A DNA stretch of 64,000 nt from Hyphomonas atlantica corrig. (GCF_000682715.1 NZ_AWFH01000001.1:590608-654607); one strand, 5' to 3'. Positions 7,815 to 16,892 are shown, numbered from the stretch's first letter. The notes: generated by a model not told the origin, from the sequence alone. Program-made: numbers and translations.

Positions 7815-8126
7815 ATGTCAGGCGAAAACCCCTTCGATCATAATGACATTGATGACGTCATTCACGGCCGTTTGCGGCTTGGCATCATGGCCTACCTCTC
7901 AAGTGTAAGTCCGGCGATCTTTGGCGAACTTCGCGACAAGGTCGGCGCGACAGATGGAAACCTCTCTACACATCTGCGGAAGCTGGAAGAGGCGGGATAC
8001 ATCGAACTGGAAAAGCGTTTCGTCGGCCGGAGGCCGCAGACCCGTATTCATCTGACGAAGTCCGGCCGAGCCGCATGGCTTGCCTGGCTCGACAGGATGC
8101 AAGCCCTGATGCGGGCGGCGGAATAG
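7815..8126 (+). CDS. winged-helix DNA-binding protein (MarR/ArsR-like, HTH_34 type)
   Basis: 103 residues forming one winged helix-turn-helix: FGELRDKVGATDGNLSTHLR is helix-turn-helix, and YIELEKRFVGRRPQTRIHLT is the wing. These small single-domain proteins usually repress the operon they sit in. It follows the membrane protein by 5 nt and is therefore likely its regulator. There is no visible ligand-binding domain and no cysteine, so redox or metal sensing by Cys is unlikely. Its stop is 3 nt from the stop of the converging GNAT gene. Confidence 0.85.
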   Translation: MSGENPFDHNDIDDVIHGRLRLGIMAYLSSVSPAIFGELRDKVGATDGNLSTHLRKLEEAGYIELEKRFVGRRPQTRIHLTKSGRAAWLAWLDRMQALMRAAE

Positions 8127-8129
8127 GTC

Positions 8130-8573
8130 CTACGGCCCGATCAGGCGGATCTGTTCTGCGCTTGCCTCACCCGCGCGGGCGAAGACTTTCCAGCCCAGCT
8201 TTTCATACGCGTCCCGCGCCGCTGTGTTCTGGGCGTCCACATCCAAGATCAATGCCTGCCCCATCCTGTCGCGGCCAACATGTAGCAAGCCTCGAGCGAC
8301 ACCGCACAAGCGCCAGTCATTCGCGACGAACAAATGGTCCACATAGCCAGTATCCGGACGCAATGTCATGAACCCGATCACGCCAGCTTGCGGCTCTTCC
8401 GCGACAAGGGCCATGGCCGTCGGCAGGGTATTGAACAATTGTCGTAAATAGGGCGCGGCAGGCCCGCGCCACGGGAACTCCCTCAAACACTCCCGAAACA
8501 CCTGATAGCACGGACGATAGTCCCTGCGCTCGAAGTCGCGGATATGCCAGCCAGCTCCAGAATGTGTGTACAT
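8130..8573 (-). CDS. GNAT-family N-acetyltransferase
   Basis: 147 residues with a GNAT fold: DFERRDYRPCYQVFREC at the N-terminus, then VIGFMTLRPDTGYVDHLFVAN (beta 4), an acetyl-CoA loop close to WRLCGVARGLL (a loose form of Q/RxxGxG/A), and LDVDAQNTAARDAYEKLGWK, the usual end of the fold. Substrate unknown. It lies downstream of lpdA but behind a terminator, so it probably has its own promoter. Confidence 0.8.
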   Translation of the reverse strand: MYTHSGAGWHIRDFERRDYRPCYQVFRECLREFPWRGPAAPYLRQLFNTLPTAMALVAEEPQAGVIGFMTLRPDTGYVDHLFVANDWRLCGVARGLLHVGRDRMGQALILDVDAQNTAARDAYEKLGWKVFARAGEASAEQIRLIGP

Positions 8574-8574
8574 G

Positions 8575-8614
8575 CAAAAAAGGGTGGGCCCGAACAGCAG
8601 CCGGGTCCACCCTT
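8575..8614 (-). terminator. Rho-independent terminator of lpdA
   Basis: A 13-bp stem (8580-8592 with 8602-8614, one G-T pair) is followed on the minus strand by a T-run (A-run 8575-8581). It sits 35 nt after the lpdA stop and just before the GNAT start. Confidence 0.9.
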
Positions 8615-8648
8615 TAATTCAGATCCAATCTGACGAAATGCCAGTTGC

Positions 8649-10055
8649 CTACATTTGCATCGTCCAGCCCTCAATGCCCATTGCAGCCTGACGGACCGCT
8701 TCGGAAAGGGTGGGGTGCGCATGACAGGTGCGGGCGATGTCTTCGGACGCCGCGCCGAATTCCATCGCAACGCAAACCTCGGCGATCAGTTCGCCGACAC
8801 CTACGCCAACCATGTGAACACCGAGGATCTTGTCGGTTTTCTTGTCGGCCAGCATTTTGACGAAACCGTCCGTCTCGTGGTTCGTCCGCGCGCGCGAATT
8901 GGCCATGAAGGGGAACTTGCTCTTCACATAGTCCACGCCAGCCTCTTTCAGCTGTTCCTCGGTCTGACCGACCCAGGCCATCTCAGGTTTCGTGTAGACC
9001 ACGCTTGGAACAAGCTCGTAATTCACATGACCGGCCTTGCTAGCGATCAGCTCGGCAACCGCGACACCGTCATCTTCTGCCTTGTGGGCCAGCATTGGTC
9101 CGTGGATACAGTCACCAACCGCCCAAACGCCGTCAGCCACCTTGAAATGGCCGTCTGTGGTTTGCACCACACCGCGCTTGTCAGTTGTTCCACCGACTGC
9201 CTCCAGGCCCAGGCCTTCGGTATATGGCTTGCGACCAATTGCGACGATTACAACGTCCGCATCCAGCGTCTCGCTGTCGCCACCTGCTGCAGGCTCCATG
9301 CTGAGCTTCAGCTTGGACTTCAGCTTTTCAACGCCAGTCACTTTCATGCCAAGTCGGAAATTGAGACCCTGTTTCTTGAAGATCTTCTGCGCTTCCTTTG
9401 CCACATCGGCATCGGCGCCGGGCATGATGCGATCCAGATATTCGACAACTGTCACCTCAGAGCCCAAACGCGCCCAGACGGACCCCATTTCGAGGCCGAT
9501 CACACCGGCGCCAATCAGAACCAGGCGCTTCGGAATGGAGGTCAGCGACAGCGCGCCGGTATTGGTAACAACACGCTCTTCATCAATCTCGATGCCCGGT
9601 AGATTGGTCGGCTCAGACCCGGTCGCAATTACGATGTTCTTCGTGTCCAGCGTCTGGGTCTTGCCATCAAGACCTTTGACCTCGACCTTGCCTTTTCCAA
9701 GGATCTTGCCGCGGCCCTTGATGTAGTCGACCTTGTTCTTCTTGAAGAGGAATTCGATTCCCTTCGTCAGACCGTCCACAGCCTCGGTTTTCTGGGCCAT
9801 CATCTTGTCGAGATCGATCTCCAGCTTGCCGGTCTTGATGCCCATCGCTTCGAATTCATTCTGCGCTGTGGCGTAGAGTTCAGACGCGTGAAGCAGCGCC
9901 TTCGACGGGATGCATCCAACGTTCAGGCATGTACCGCCCAGAACACCGCGATCTTCGATGCAGACCGTTTTCAGGCCAAGTTGGCCAGCGCGGATTGCGC
10001 AATTGTAGCCGCCGGGGCCGCCACCGATAATGACGACGTCGTATGTCTCAGCCAT
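8649..10055 (-). CDS. lpdA: dihydrolipoyl dehydrogenase (E3)
   Basis: 468 residues. FAD-binding GGGPGG motif near residues 11-16; the redox disulfide is C43/C48 in GGTCLNVGCIPSK; NAD-binding domain around residues 175-205 (LIGAGVIGLEMGSVWARLG); C-terminal dimer domain ends with the His-Glu pair in CHAHPTLSEA. It reoxidises the lipoyl group of pyruvate and 2-oxoglutarate dehydrogenase complexes. It usually follows sucAB in this class; here no E1/E2 gene is near, so it stands alone with its own terminator. Confidence 0.95.
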   Translation of the reverse strand: MAETYDVVIIGGGPGGYNCAIRAGQLGLKTVCIEDRGVLGGTCLNVGCIPSKALLHASELYATAQNEFEAMGIKTGKLEIDLDKMMAQKTEAVDGLTKGIEFLFKKNKVDYIKGRGKILGKGKVEVKGLDGKTQTLDTKNIVIATGSEPTNLPGIEIDEERVVTNTGALSLTSIPKRLVLIGAGVIGLEMGSVWARLGSEVTVVEYLDRIMPGADADVAKEAQKIFKKQGLNFRLGMKVTGVEKLKSKLKLSMEPAAGGDSETLDADVVIVAIGRKPYTEGLGLEAVGGTTDKRGVVQTTDGHFKVADGVWAVGDCIHGPMLAHKAEDDGVAVAELIASKAGHVNYELVPSVVYTKPEMAWVGQTEEQLKEAGVDYVKSKFPFMANSRARTNHETDGFVKMLADKKTDKILGVHMVGVGVGELIAEVCVAMEFGAASEDIARTCHAHPTLSEAVRQAAMGIEGWTMQM

Positions 10056-10152
10056 GGGGAATTCTGCCTTGCTTAGAGGGCCCAGTAGGAATGAGCCGCC
10101 AAACTAGGCATTTTGCCCCTGAAATCAATGCGGCGGGGTCTGCAAGTTTGGT

Positions 10153-10518
10153 TTAGCTGCGTTTCGTTATCACAAGGCCCAGAAAGAGCGCCCACAGCAC
10201 CGCGCTGATCACGGCCTCATCGGCCCACATCACCGAATCCGCACCCGCAAGGATCATAAGGCCGCCCAGAAGGCTGAATAACAAGATGCCGATCAGGGCG
10301 ATCCAGCGCCCCATGCCCTTGCCCGCCAGAACCGCCAACCCGCCAATCAAAACCAAACCCGTCGCCAGCAGCCTCAACAGGCTGGTGGGGGGCTGCATCA
10401 AGGCATCCGACAGGCTGCTGCCCCGATTCACCAAGATATTGACTGCGGACACGCCGCCCCAGAATAGCCAACCGCCAATCAGTGCCAGTATCAATCCAAT
10501 AGCACGCCTCACGCTCAT
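10153..10518 (-). CDS. hypothetical small membrane protein
   Basis: 121 residues with four hydrophobic segments (about 5-27, 48-66, 71-92, 98-117). The ATG at 10518 (MSVRRAIG) is chosen because GGAGG lies 7 nt before it; an in-frame ATG at 10533 overlaps that Shine-Dalgarno sequence. No motif recognised. It lies 97 nt upstream of lpdA on the same strand, with nothing to suggest a link. Confidence 0.6.
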   Translation of the reverse strand: MSVRRAIGLILALIGGWLFWGGVSAVNILVNRGSSLSDALMQPPTSLLRLLATGLVLIGGLAVLAGKGMGRWIALIGILLFSLLGGLMILAGADSVMWADEAVISAVLWALFLGLVITKRS

Positions 10519-10580
10519 CCCATTTCCTCCCATTCTGTTTTCAACAGAGGGTATGGCGGGCAGGACGCTGCAGCAAATGA

Positions 10581-11204
10581 TTAGTGCTCAGCCGCGCGCC
10601 GTCGCTTTTCCTGAATCTTGCGGCCATGCAGTGCAAAACTGGCACGTTGGCGAGCTATTGCGGCGGGAACACGAGTGGGCTTCATCGGCATAGGCCTCTG
10701 GATTGCCTGTGGTGTCGGATCGCTCACCAGGATCGGTTGAGACAGAAGCACGGGCGCACTCTCTGCCGCGGCATCCTGTGGGCGCACTCGGCGCAATCTC
10801 AATTCCCAAACCGCGAGCATCAAAAGGAACGCCCCCGCACACACACCTGCAATTGCGCCTTCGGCGGCGCTCGGGTCATTCCACCAGCCCGGCTCAAAGG
10901 TCACGAGGTACAGGCACGGGATGCCCGCAAACAGGCCCATGACATACCAGAGCACACCGCCGGGGCGTTTCGCGGCGATCATTGCAGCTGAACAGTAGAA
11001 ACAGAGCGCGGCCAGCAGGTAAGGCCCTCCATGCGCGATACCAAGCTCTCGCCAGTCGACGCTTTCCAGACCGCCCGCAATGTCATCCTGAACAATCCAG
11101 CTCATCGCCATCATGATCGAAGGCCAGCGCACAGCCGTCAGCGCGCCAAACGCAAAGGCGATCGCGTAAACTGTCAGCAGGATTGCGATAAGTCGGCGAA
11201 GCAT
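10581..11204 (-). CDS. hypothetical membrane protein with cytoplasmic tail
   Basis: About 207 residues: four hydrophobic segments (MLRRLIAILLTVYAIAFAFG, then near 50-70, 75-95 and 110-130), followed by a basic, proline-rich tail with a nearly repeated PxPxxP pattern that ends KIQEKRRRAAEH. The start is uncertain: the ATG at 11204 has AAGGA directly against it, and alternatives are GTG at 11219 or TTG at 11255. No family recognised. Confidence 0.5.
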   Translation of the reverse strand: MLRRLIAILLTVYAIAFAFGALTAVRWPSIMMAMSWIVQDDIAGGLESVDWRELGIAHGGPYLLAALCFYCSAAMIAAKRPGGVLWYVMGLFAGIPCLYLVTFEPGWWNDPSAAEGAIAGVCAGAFLLMLAVWELRLRRVRPQDAAAESAPVLLSQPILVSDPTPQAIQRPMPMKPTRVPAAIARQRASFALHGRKIQEKRRRAAEH

Positions 11205-11292
11205 TCCTTCGCGTAGCACGCGTACGGTAACCGCCCGCTGAACACGTTGTTGCAAATTTCATCGATTATTGTCGCAGTGTGTCGCCCGGTGT

Positions 11293-12945
11293 CTACTCGC
11301 TGTCGCTGCCGCAAATGCGGGAGTCGATACAATAGTTCAAAACGCCCATGGCCAGATGGGATTCGATCGGCGGCTGTTCATCGATTTCTTCAACTTCGGA
11401 CGGCTCGGCCTCTGGCGCGGCAGTGGCCGCAGCGATCCGGAACAAGCCGCGCACGGGTTGCTGTTGTCGCAAGGCGGTGCGCACGAGTCGCGTGATGTAG
11501 TCCACCGGCGCATCTATCTGTTGAAATCCCTGCTGCGGAGAAACCGGCAGTTTCGCATCTTCGGGTACGACCATCGCGATCATGGATTGAGGGCCGAGCG
11601 GCGGGCCAGCCTTAAGCCCCGGTTCGCCGAATATGTCCCGGGCCAACAACACCGTCTCACCTGCCTCTCGGACCGGCCAGCGTCCCGCCGACTCAATCGG
11701 ATTGGGATAAAGCTGGGTAAGGATCTGGTCGGCATTATAGTCAAACAGGACGAGCTTGCCGCGCACTGGCAGCGTGACTTTCAGATCCACCATCTGGCCG
11801 TTTTCCACCACGCTGACAGTGTCCCCCGCCGGTGTGACCAGCGAGATGGGCATATCTTTCACCAGCGTGTCGAAATCATGCTGAACGCTCGAGACCAGAT
11901 CTGGGACACCGCGAGTAGGCGGCGGAACATCTGCGTAGGCGATGAAGTTCGCGTCCGGCACGTAAGAGCGTACCCAGTCGGCATAGGCAGAGACGCGTGT
12001 GTATGCGCCCGGACTGGCGGAGCGACCGCAACCTACGCCCCAGCTGACAACACCGATCTGGTAGGCGCAGCCATTCTTGTCGTACTTGACCAACGGGCCG
12101 CCGCTATCACCCTGACAGGCATCCTGGCCGCCTTCTTCCAGACCGGCACACACCAATGTTTCGTCGACGATCAGCGACTGGTACTCCGCCGGATAGCCTT
12201 CCAGCATCGACGCCCGCCGCAAGCGGGATTCACACACCGATGCGTTCACGGTCGGCGCTGATGTCTCCTGCAGAACGAGACTTGGCGCGGCGAGGGCGAA
12301 ATTGCGCGCATTCTGCCACTTGGTGCGCTGACCGGGCTCGAGTTCTGCAAGATTGCCGAATCCTGCAACCCATGCCTCTTCGCCGGCCTGTGACAGGCGA
12401 TCTGTCGTGGCATCCGCGGACAGTGTCGCGAGCGGCCCCTCCCAAGGCGTGTCGAGCTTCAACAGTGCAATGTCGGCGCCCTTGTAGATCTCTTCCGCGC
12501 CTTCATAGGCGGGGTGGGTGATGACCTCGGTGACAAAAGCGGCCTGTGAACCGTCCGGCGTGCGCCCCAGGTCTCCCGTTCCCAACTGAACGCGAATTGC
12601 AGCGACTTTCCGCTCTGATCCGCCATCCCCAGCCGGTTCATAGGCGAAGACCCGCCCACTCTCTTCGGATACGCGAAAGCCTTCGACACAATGGGCTGCC
12701 GTCAGCACCCATTCCTTCGAAATGGCCGCGCCCCCACAGACGTGGAACGTACCGCGCTGCATGCGCAGCTGAATAGACGCGATTCCGGGCCAGTTTGCGA
12801 GGTGGGCATTTACGCCGCCAACCACTTTCGCGCCGGTGGGCGTGTCCTCAACGCGGCACACCCGCTCCTGCGCTGTGGCGGTGAGGCCGCATGCCAGAGA
12901 GAGGGCGAAACTGCCCGCAACGATACTGGAAACTCTACGCAACAT
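11293..12945 (-). CDS. secreted trypsin-like serine protease with C-terminal DUF4384-like domain
   Basis: 550 residues. A signal peptide (about 1-26, ending TATAQ) is followed by an S1A protease domain. The activation-like junction is K40/VVGG; the catalytic triad is H85 (TAAHC), D158 (ADIALL) and S281 (GDSGGPL). D275, six residues before the serine, predicts cleavage after Lys or Arg. The domain ends near residue 330. After a linker, residues about 375-465 (KLVLFDYNADQILTQLYPNP, PPLGPQSMIAMVV) resemble DUF4384, a beta-domain more often fused to caspase-like proteases. The tail is acidic with two cysteines (NYCIDSRICGS). Role unknown; likely periplasmic or exported. Confidence 0.85.
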   Translation of the reverse strand: MLRRVSSIVAGSFALSLACGLTATAQERVCRVEDTPTGAKVVGGVNAHLANWPGIASIQLRMQRGTFHVCGGAAISKEWVLTAAHCVEGFRVSEESGRVFAYEPAGDGGSERKVAAIRVQLGTGDLGRTPDGSQAAFVTEVITHPAYEGAEEIYKGADIALLKLDTPWEGPLATLSADATTDRLSQAGEEAWVAGFGNLAELEPGQRTKWQNARNFALAAPSLVLQETSAPTVNASVCESRLRRASMLEGYPAEYQSLIVDETLVCAGLEEGGQDACQGDSGGPLVKYDKNGCAYQIGVVSWGVGCGRSASPGAYTRVSAYADWVRSYVPDANFIAYADVPPPTRGVPDLVSSVQHDFDTLVKDMPISLVTPAGDTVSVVENGQMVDLKVTLPVRGKLVLFDYNADQILTQLYPNPIESAGRWPVREAGETVLLARDIFGEPGLKAGPPLGPQSMIAMVVPEDAKLPVSPQQGFQQIDAPVDYITRLVRTALRQQQPVRGLFRIAAATAAPEAEPSEVEEIDEQPPIESHLAMGVLNYCIDSRICGSDSE

Positions 12946-13015
12946 GTCACGTCCTCCCGTGTGGGAAGATTAACCATGCCTGCGCGAAACCGCCAAGATG
13001 CGGCTTTCGGAAGAG

Positions 13016-13831
13016 CTAGCCGGCGAACGCCTTCTCGATCACGAATTGTGCCGGCGATGCATTCGACCCTTCGGTCAGGCCTGCCTTCAGCATCAGATCC
13101 TTCACGTCCTGGATCATTTCCATGGAGCCACAGATCATGACGCGATCCGTTTCCGGATTGAGCGGCGGCACGCCGAGATCCTCAAACAGTTTCCCGCTTT
13201 CTATCAGATCCGTGATGCGGCCCTTGTACTCATAGTCTTCCCGCGTGCAGCTGCCATAGCGGCGCAGCTTGCCTTGAGCGAGTTCGCCGAGGAATTCGTG
13301 GTTCAGCGTCTCTTCGACAATCTCCTTGGAATAATCGAGTTCAGCAGCTTCACGGCAGGTGTGTGTGACGATGACTTCGTCGAATTTCTCATAGGTTTCC
13401 GGGTCGCGCACAACGCTGGCAAACGGTGCGAAGCCTGTACCGGTGGAGAAACAATAAAGCCTTTTGCCTGGTACGAGTGCGTCATGCACCAGTGTGCCAG
13501 TCGGCTTTTTGCCGAGCAGAACCTTGTCTCCCGGTTGAATGGCCTGAAGGCGCGACGTCAGAGGACCATCCGGCACTTTGATCGAATAGAACTCCAATTC
13601 TTCATCCCAGCTCGGGCTGGCGATTGAATAGGCGCGCAGAAGCGGACGGCCGTCATCCTTGTAAAGCCCAATCATGACAAACTCACCAGACCGGAAACGG
13701 AAGCTCGACGGACGGGTCAGCCGGAACCGGAAAAGCCGGTCGGTATAGTGCTTCACCTCCAGAACCGTTTCTTCGGTCGGGGCGTTGGGGCTTACCTTTT
13801 TGGCGGCAACAGGCGTCGCATCTGCAGTCAT
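13016..13831 (-). CDS. fpr: ferredoxin-NADP reductase
   Basis: 271 residues. FAD domain with LLRAYSIASP (RxYS motif, residues about 85-94), GPLTSRL, and the NADP domain with FSTGTGFAPFASV and VMICGSMEMI. The C-terminus (FVIEKAFAG) is that of the bacterial Fpr subclass. It passes electrons between NADPH and ferredoxin or flavodoxin, often for oxidative-stress defence and Fe-S repair. An N-terminal extension of about 20 residues is present. No ferredoxin gene is near. Confidence 0.93.
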   Translation of the reverse strand: MTADATPVAAKKVSPNAPTEETVLEVKHYTDRLFRFRLTRPSSFRFRSGEFVMIGLYKDDGRPLLRAYSIASPSWDEELEFYSIKVPDGPLTSRLQAIQPGDKVLLGKKPTGTLVHDALVPGKRLYCFSTGTGFAPFASVVRDPETYEKFDEVIVTHTCREAAELDYSKEIVEETLNHEFLGELAQGKLRRYGSCTREDYEYKGRITDLIESGKLFEDLGVPPLNPETDRVMICGSMEMIQDVKDLMLKAGLTEGSNASPAQFVIEKAFAG

Positions 13832-13933
13832 ATCAGGGCATCTCGCTCTTGCATTTCGTTCGCAGCGTCACATGACGTGTGGTTGCGAAGAATGCAATGC
13901 TGCACATGAACTATTGAGTTTTACTGAAGAGTC

Positions 13934-14467
13934 TCAGCGCTGCGATGTCTGGAATGATGTGTCACCAGCGACCCACGCAATCTTTGGATCAGACAGCGAA
14001 TACGCACCCTCAAGCTCATAGATATCTTGATACCCGTAGCCGTAGAGGTTGATGAATGTGGGAACATTCAGTGCAAGTTCGATCCGCTTCACAGGAACGG
14101 GTGCCACATTGTCGGTGAAGTTGTTATTGCAATAGATCAGGATGCGCGTGTCCCTCGATGGAATAATCTTGGCGAGCTTGTCGTCCGTGAAATCAGAAAA
14201 GTTCAGATGGATCGCGCCGTCGATGTGACCCATTTCGAACGCGTCAGCGCTGCGCGTGTCCAGAATGATTGTGTTCTGATCGGTCTTCATCTCATTGAAC
14301 GTATCGAGATTAACCAGACGCGAGGCGCGGTACTCGGAGACCTCAGCAGTCAGGCCGAGGAAACCGTCATAGTCGACCTGGCTTTCCTGTGCTTGCGCCA
14401 TCAGCCCACAGCCAATGAACGCTGCAAGCGTAATCAGGCCGAGAATTGCATTTCCTTTGACACCCAT
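13934..14467 (-). CDS. secreted rhodanese-domain protein
   Basis: 177 residues. A signal peptide (about 1-27, AAFIGCGLMAQA) precedes a single rhodanese domain: IILDTRSADAFEMGHIDGAIHL and the active-site loop ILIYCNNNFTDN, where the Cys would carry persulfide. The loop is longer and less charged than in thiosulfate sulfurtransferases. Start 14467 has AAGGA about 9 nt before it; the in-frame ATG at 14497 does not. A GC in the signal peptide could also make it a lipoprotein (FIGC). Substrate unknown; periplasmic by prediction. Confidence 0.82.
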   Translation of the reverse strand: MGVKGNAILGLITLAAFIGCGLMAQAQESQVDYDGFLGLTAEVSEYRASRLVNLDTFNEMKTDQNTIILDTRSADAFEMGHIDGAIHLNFSDFTDDKLAKIIPSRDTRILIYCNNNFTDNVAPVPVKRIELALNVPTFINLYGYGYQDIYELEGAYSLSDPKIAWVAGDTSFQTSQR

Positions 14468-14565
14468 GGCGCCAATCCTTTCCGCATACCTCCCCACACT
14501 ACACGAACAGGATTACCGCGAATTAAGGCGGGAATGGGCAATTTGAATGAGTTTACTAAGGCTAT

Positions 14566-15465
14566 TCAGGCCCGAGGGTGCGCCGCAGAGTGCACATCCC
14601 TCAAGCGGGTCGCATCCACACCCGTATACACTTGCGTGGTAGACAGCGACGCGTGCCCGAGCAGCGTCTGGATCGCGCGAAGGTCCGCCCCCGCCGCAAG
14701 CAGGTGTGTCGCGAAAGCGTGACGCAGGGCATGCGGGGTCGCCGTCGATGGCAGCCCGAGAACAGCGCGAAGCTTCTGGACCAGTCCCTGAATGAGACGT
14801 GGATTGAGCGCACCTCCCTTCGCCCCGCGAAACAGAGCATCGCTGCGCCCCAGATTGTAGGGACACAAACCGGCATACGCGTCCACGGCTTCCCTCACGG
14901 CTGGGATAAGTGGCACGATACGCACCTTTCCGCCCTTGCCTGTGATCCTCAAACGCTCCGGCAGGGGAATGTCTGCCCCCGTCAGGCTGAGGGCCTCAGA
15001 AATGCGGAGCCCGGCCCCGTAGAGCAGAGACAGCACGGCCGCATCACGCGCATTGATCCAGGCTTCGGAATCCGGATCAGTTCCCGCCTCTGCGATCAGG
15101 TCCTTAGCCGCCTCAACCGACACCGGACGGGGCAGGCGCTGCGGACGTTTCGGACCTTGCAGATAGGCGATCTCCGCATTCTCGATATCATACGTTCTGC
15201 CGAGCCAGCGATAGAGCGCCTTGATAGACGACAGCAGCCGCGCAATGGAGGCATCTGACAGACCATCCCGGCGGCGATGCGCCAGAAACGACCGCACATC
15301 GCGCGCCCGCAATTTGTCCAGCCGCTGCGGCGTTGGCGGCTCCCCAAGATGTTGCGTCAGAAAGCCGAAAAAGCCTGCAAGGTCGCTTTGGTAGGCTTCG
15401 ACGGTCTTTTCAGCCATCCGGCGTTCATCCGTGAGATAGGCGACGAAGGCAGCAAGCGTTTCCAT
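14566..15465 (-). CDS. xerC: tyrosine recombinase XerC/XerD
   Basis: 299 residues, the usual Xer size. N-terminal SAM-like core-binding domain (FVAYLTDERRMAEKTVEAY), then the catalytic domain with all conserved residues: Arg in YGAGLRISEAL, Lys in ITGKGGKVR, HxxR in TPHALRHAF, His in LLGHASLSTTQ and Tyr in VYTGV. Xer proteins resolve chromosome dimers at dif. I call it XerC rather than XerD with modest certainty. No integrase-like neighbours and no att repeats are visible, so it is unlikely to belong to a mobile element. Confidence 0.85.
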   Translation of the reverse strand: METLAAFVAYLTDERRMAEKTVEAYQSDLAGFFGFLTQHLGEPPTPQRLDKLRARDVRSFLAHRRRDGLSDASIARLLSSIKALYRWLGRTYDIENAEIAYLQGPKRPQRLPRPVSVEAAKDLIAEAGTDPDSEAWINARDAAVLSLLYGAGLRISEALSLTGADIPLPERLRITGKGGKVRIVPLIPAVREAVDAYAGLCPYNLGRSDALFRGAKGGALNPRLIQGLVQKLRAVLGLPSTATPHALRHAFATHLLAAGADLRAIQTLLGHASLSTTQVYTGVDATRLRDVHSAAHPRA

Positions 15466-15519
15466 ACGAGCAGTGTGCCCGCACGATCTTAACTTTGCCT
15501 TTCGCGGGGGAGACGCCCT

Positions 15520-16230
15520 TCAGGGCTCGATGCGCTTCCCTGCCCAGTCGAACACATGCCCGCTGTCACGCGCGCGCAAGCCTTCGATGACATCAAGCAA
15601 ATAGCTTGCGCACTGTTCCGGTGAAAATAGTTGCGTGTCCGGCACGTTCGACTGGAACGGTTCGGAAAGTCCGGTATCGACCGTACCCGGATGCAGCCCG
15701 ACACAGATGGACTCGTCATTCTTTCGGGCGCTCTCGATCGCATAGTTCCGGATCAGCATGTTCAGAGCCGCTTTCGATGCTCGATAGGCATGCCAGCCTC
15801 CCAGGCGATTATCGCTGATGGAGCCGACGCGTGCAGACAAAGGCGCAAACACCCATCGCCCCGACCGCGGCATCTCGCCCAGCACATGCTTGGCGATGAG
15901 CGCTGGCGCAATCGTGTTTGCGGCGAATATCTTCTCGAACGCATCGCGGCTTTGATGGCGGTAGGATTTTTCAGGCTGGAGCCCCTCCCCGGCATGAAGC
16001 AGGCCAATCGCGACAATACAGAGTCGAATGTCACCTGCGCCTGCAATCTCCTTGAGGGCTGTCCTCAGGGAGCCTTCGTCCAGCGCGTCAGCCGTCACCC
16101 CGAGCGCCCCATCCGGCGCGGTGCCTGTGCGGGACACGCCGAATACCGTGTCGTGCTGACCTCGATGAACAAGCTGTTCTGTCAGGGCGCGGCCGATCCC
16201 GCCATTCGATCCGAATACAATTGCGTTCAT
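15520..16230 (-). CDS. short-chain dehydrogenase (C-factor-like SDR)
   Basis: 236 residues. The nucleotide-binding turn is FGSNGGIGRAL (residues 7-17). The catalytic Tyr-x3-Lys is YRASK in GGWHAYRASKAALNML, with Ser in FAPLSARVGS. The HPGTVDTGLS segment closes the active site. This subtype resembles myxobacterial C-signal protein homologues, for which substrates are not settled. It follows mscL on the same strand behind a terminator. Confidence 0.85.
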   Translation of the reverse strand: MNAIVFGSNGGIGRALTEQLVHRGQHDTVFGVSRTGTAPDGALGVTADALDEGSLRTALKEIAGAGDIRLCIVAIGLLHAGEGLQPEKSYRHQSRDAFEKIFAANTIAPALIAKHVLGEMPRSGRWVFAPLSARVGSISDNRLGGWHAYRASKAALNMLIRNYAIESARKNDESICVGLHPGTVDTGLSEPFQSNVPDTQLFSPEQCASYLLDVIEGLRARDSGHVFDWAGKRIEP

Positions 16231-16263
16231 GCAGTCGGATCTAGAGTGCGAAGGCGTGGAGGC

Positions 16264-16296
16264 AAAAAAGAAGGGCGACCAATCAGGCCGCCCTTC
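16264..16296 (-). terminator. Rho-independent terminator downstream of mscL
   Basis: GAAGGGCG (16270-16277) pairs with CGCCCTTC (16289-16296); the A-run 16264-16269 gives six T on the minus strand. It lies about 80 nt after the mscL stop. Confidence 0.82.
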
Positions 16297-16375
16297 ACTA
16301 CTCTACCTGTACTCTACTATCCATGAAGATAAGCATACTGAGCTTAACCCTTCATGAATGAGATAACGCGAACCC

Positions 16376-16786
16376 TTAGCTCTGTTTGGCGAGCAGGTTG
16401 CGAATTTCTTCCAGAAGCACTTCCTGGCGCGGTGGCGCAGCCGGTGCAGCTTCCTCTTCCTTTTTCTGCATGCTGTTCATGCCCTTGATAATAAGGAACA
16501 TGACGAACGCAACGATGATGAACGAGATCAGCGCGGCGATGAATGCGCCTAGCTCAACAATCGCGGCCTCTTTGACCACTTCGCCAGCTTCGTTCAGCTC
16601 GGCCGGGGAAATCGTGTAGGTCAGAGCCGACAGGTCGATGCCGCCCATGACCGGCGCCAGAATCGGCAGAAACACGCCCTGAATGAAAGCTGTGACAACC
16701 GTAGCGAATGCACCGCCCATGACGAAGCCAACCGCCATGTCGACCAGATTGCCTTTCATGGCAAACTCTTTGAATTCCTTAAGCAT
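16376..16786 (-). CDS. mscL: large-conductance mechanosensitive channel
   Basis: 136 residues. N-terminal helix LKEFKEFAMKGN, first pore helix VDMAVGFVMGGAFATVVTAF, periplasmic loop with ISPAELNEAG, second membrane helix (about 82-102) and a charged C-terminal bundle (EEIRNLLAKQS). It forms a pentamer in the inner membrane that opens at high tension and protects against hypo-osmotic shock. Own terminator downstream. Confidence 0.95.
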   Translation of the reverse strand: MLKEFKEFAMKGNLVDMAVGFVMGGAFATVVTAFIQGVFLPILAPVMGGIDLSALTYTISPAELNEAGEVVKEAAIVELGAFIAALISFIIVAFVMFLIIKGMNSMQKKEEEAAPAAPPRQEVLLEEIRNLLAKQS

Positions 16787-16892
16787 TGTGCGCCCCTTTC
16801 CCTTGCCTTGGATATTTCAGCGTAGACGCAAATAGGCAGAGAATTTGCCGGGCGCGTCAAGACGCCACACTCAGTTAACGCTGCTATGGGGC

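Noticed and set aside
14566..15465. The tyrosine recombinase as an integrase of a mobile element
   Set aside because: Size and all motifs are of the housekeeping Xer type; no tRNA-flanked att repeats or phage genes nearby.
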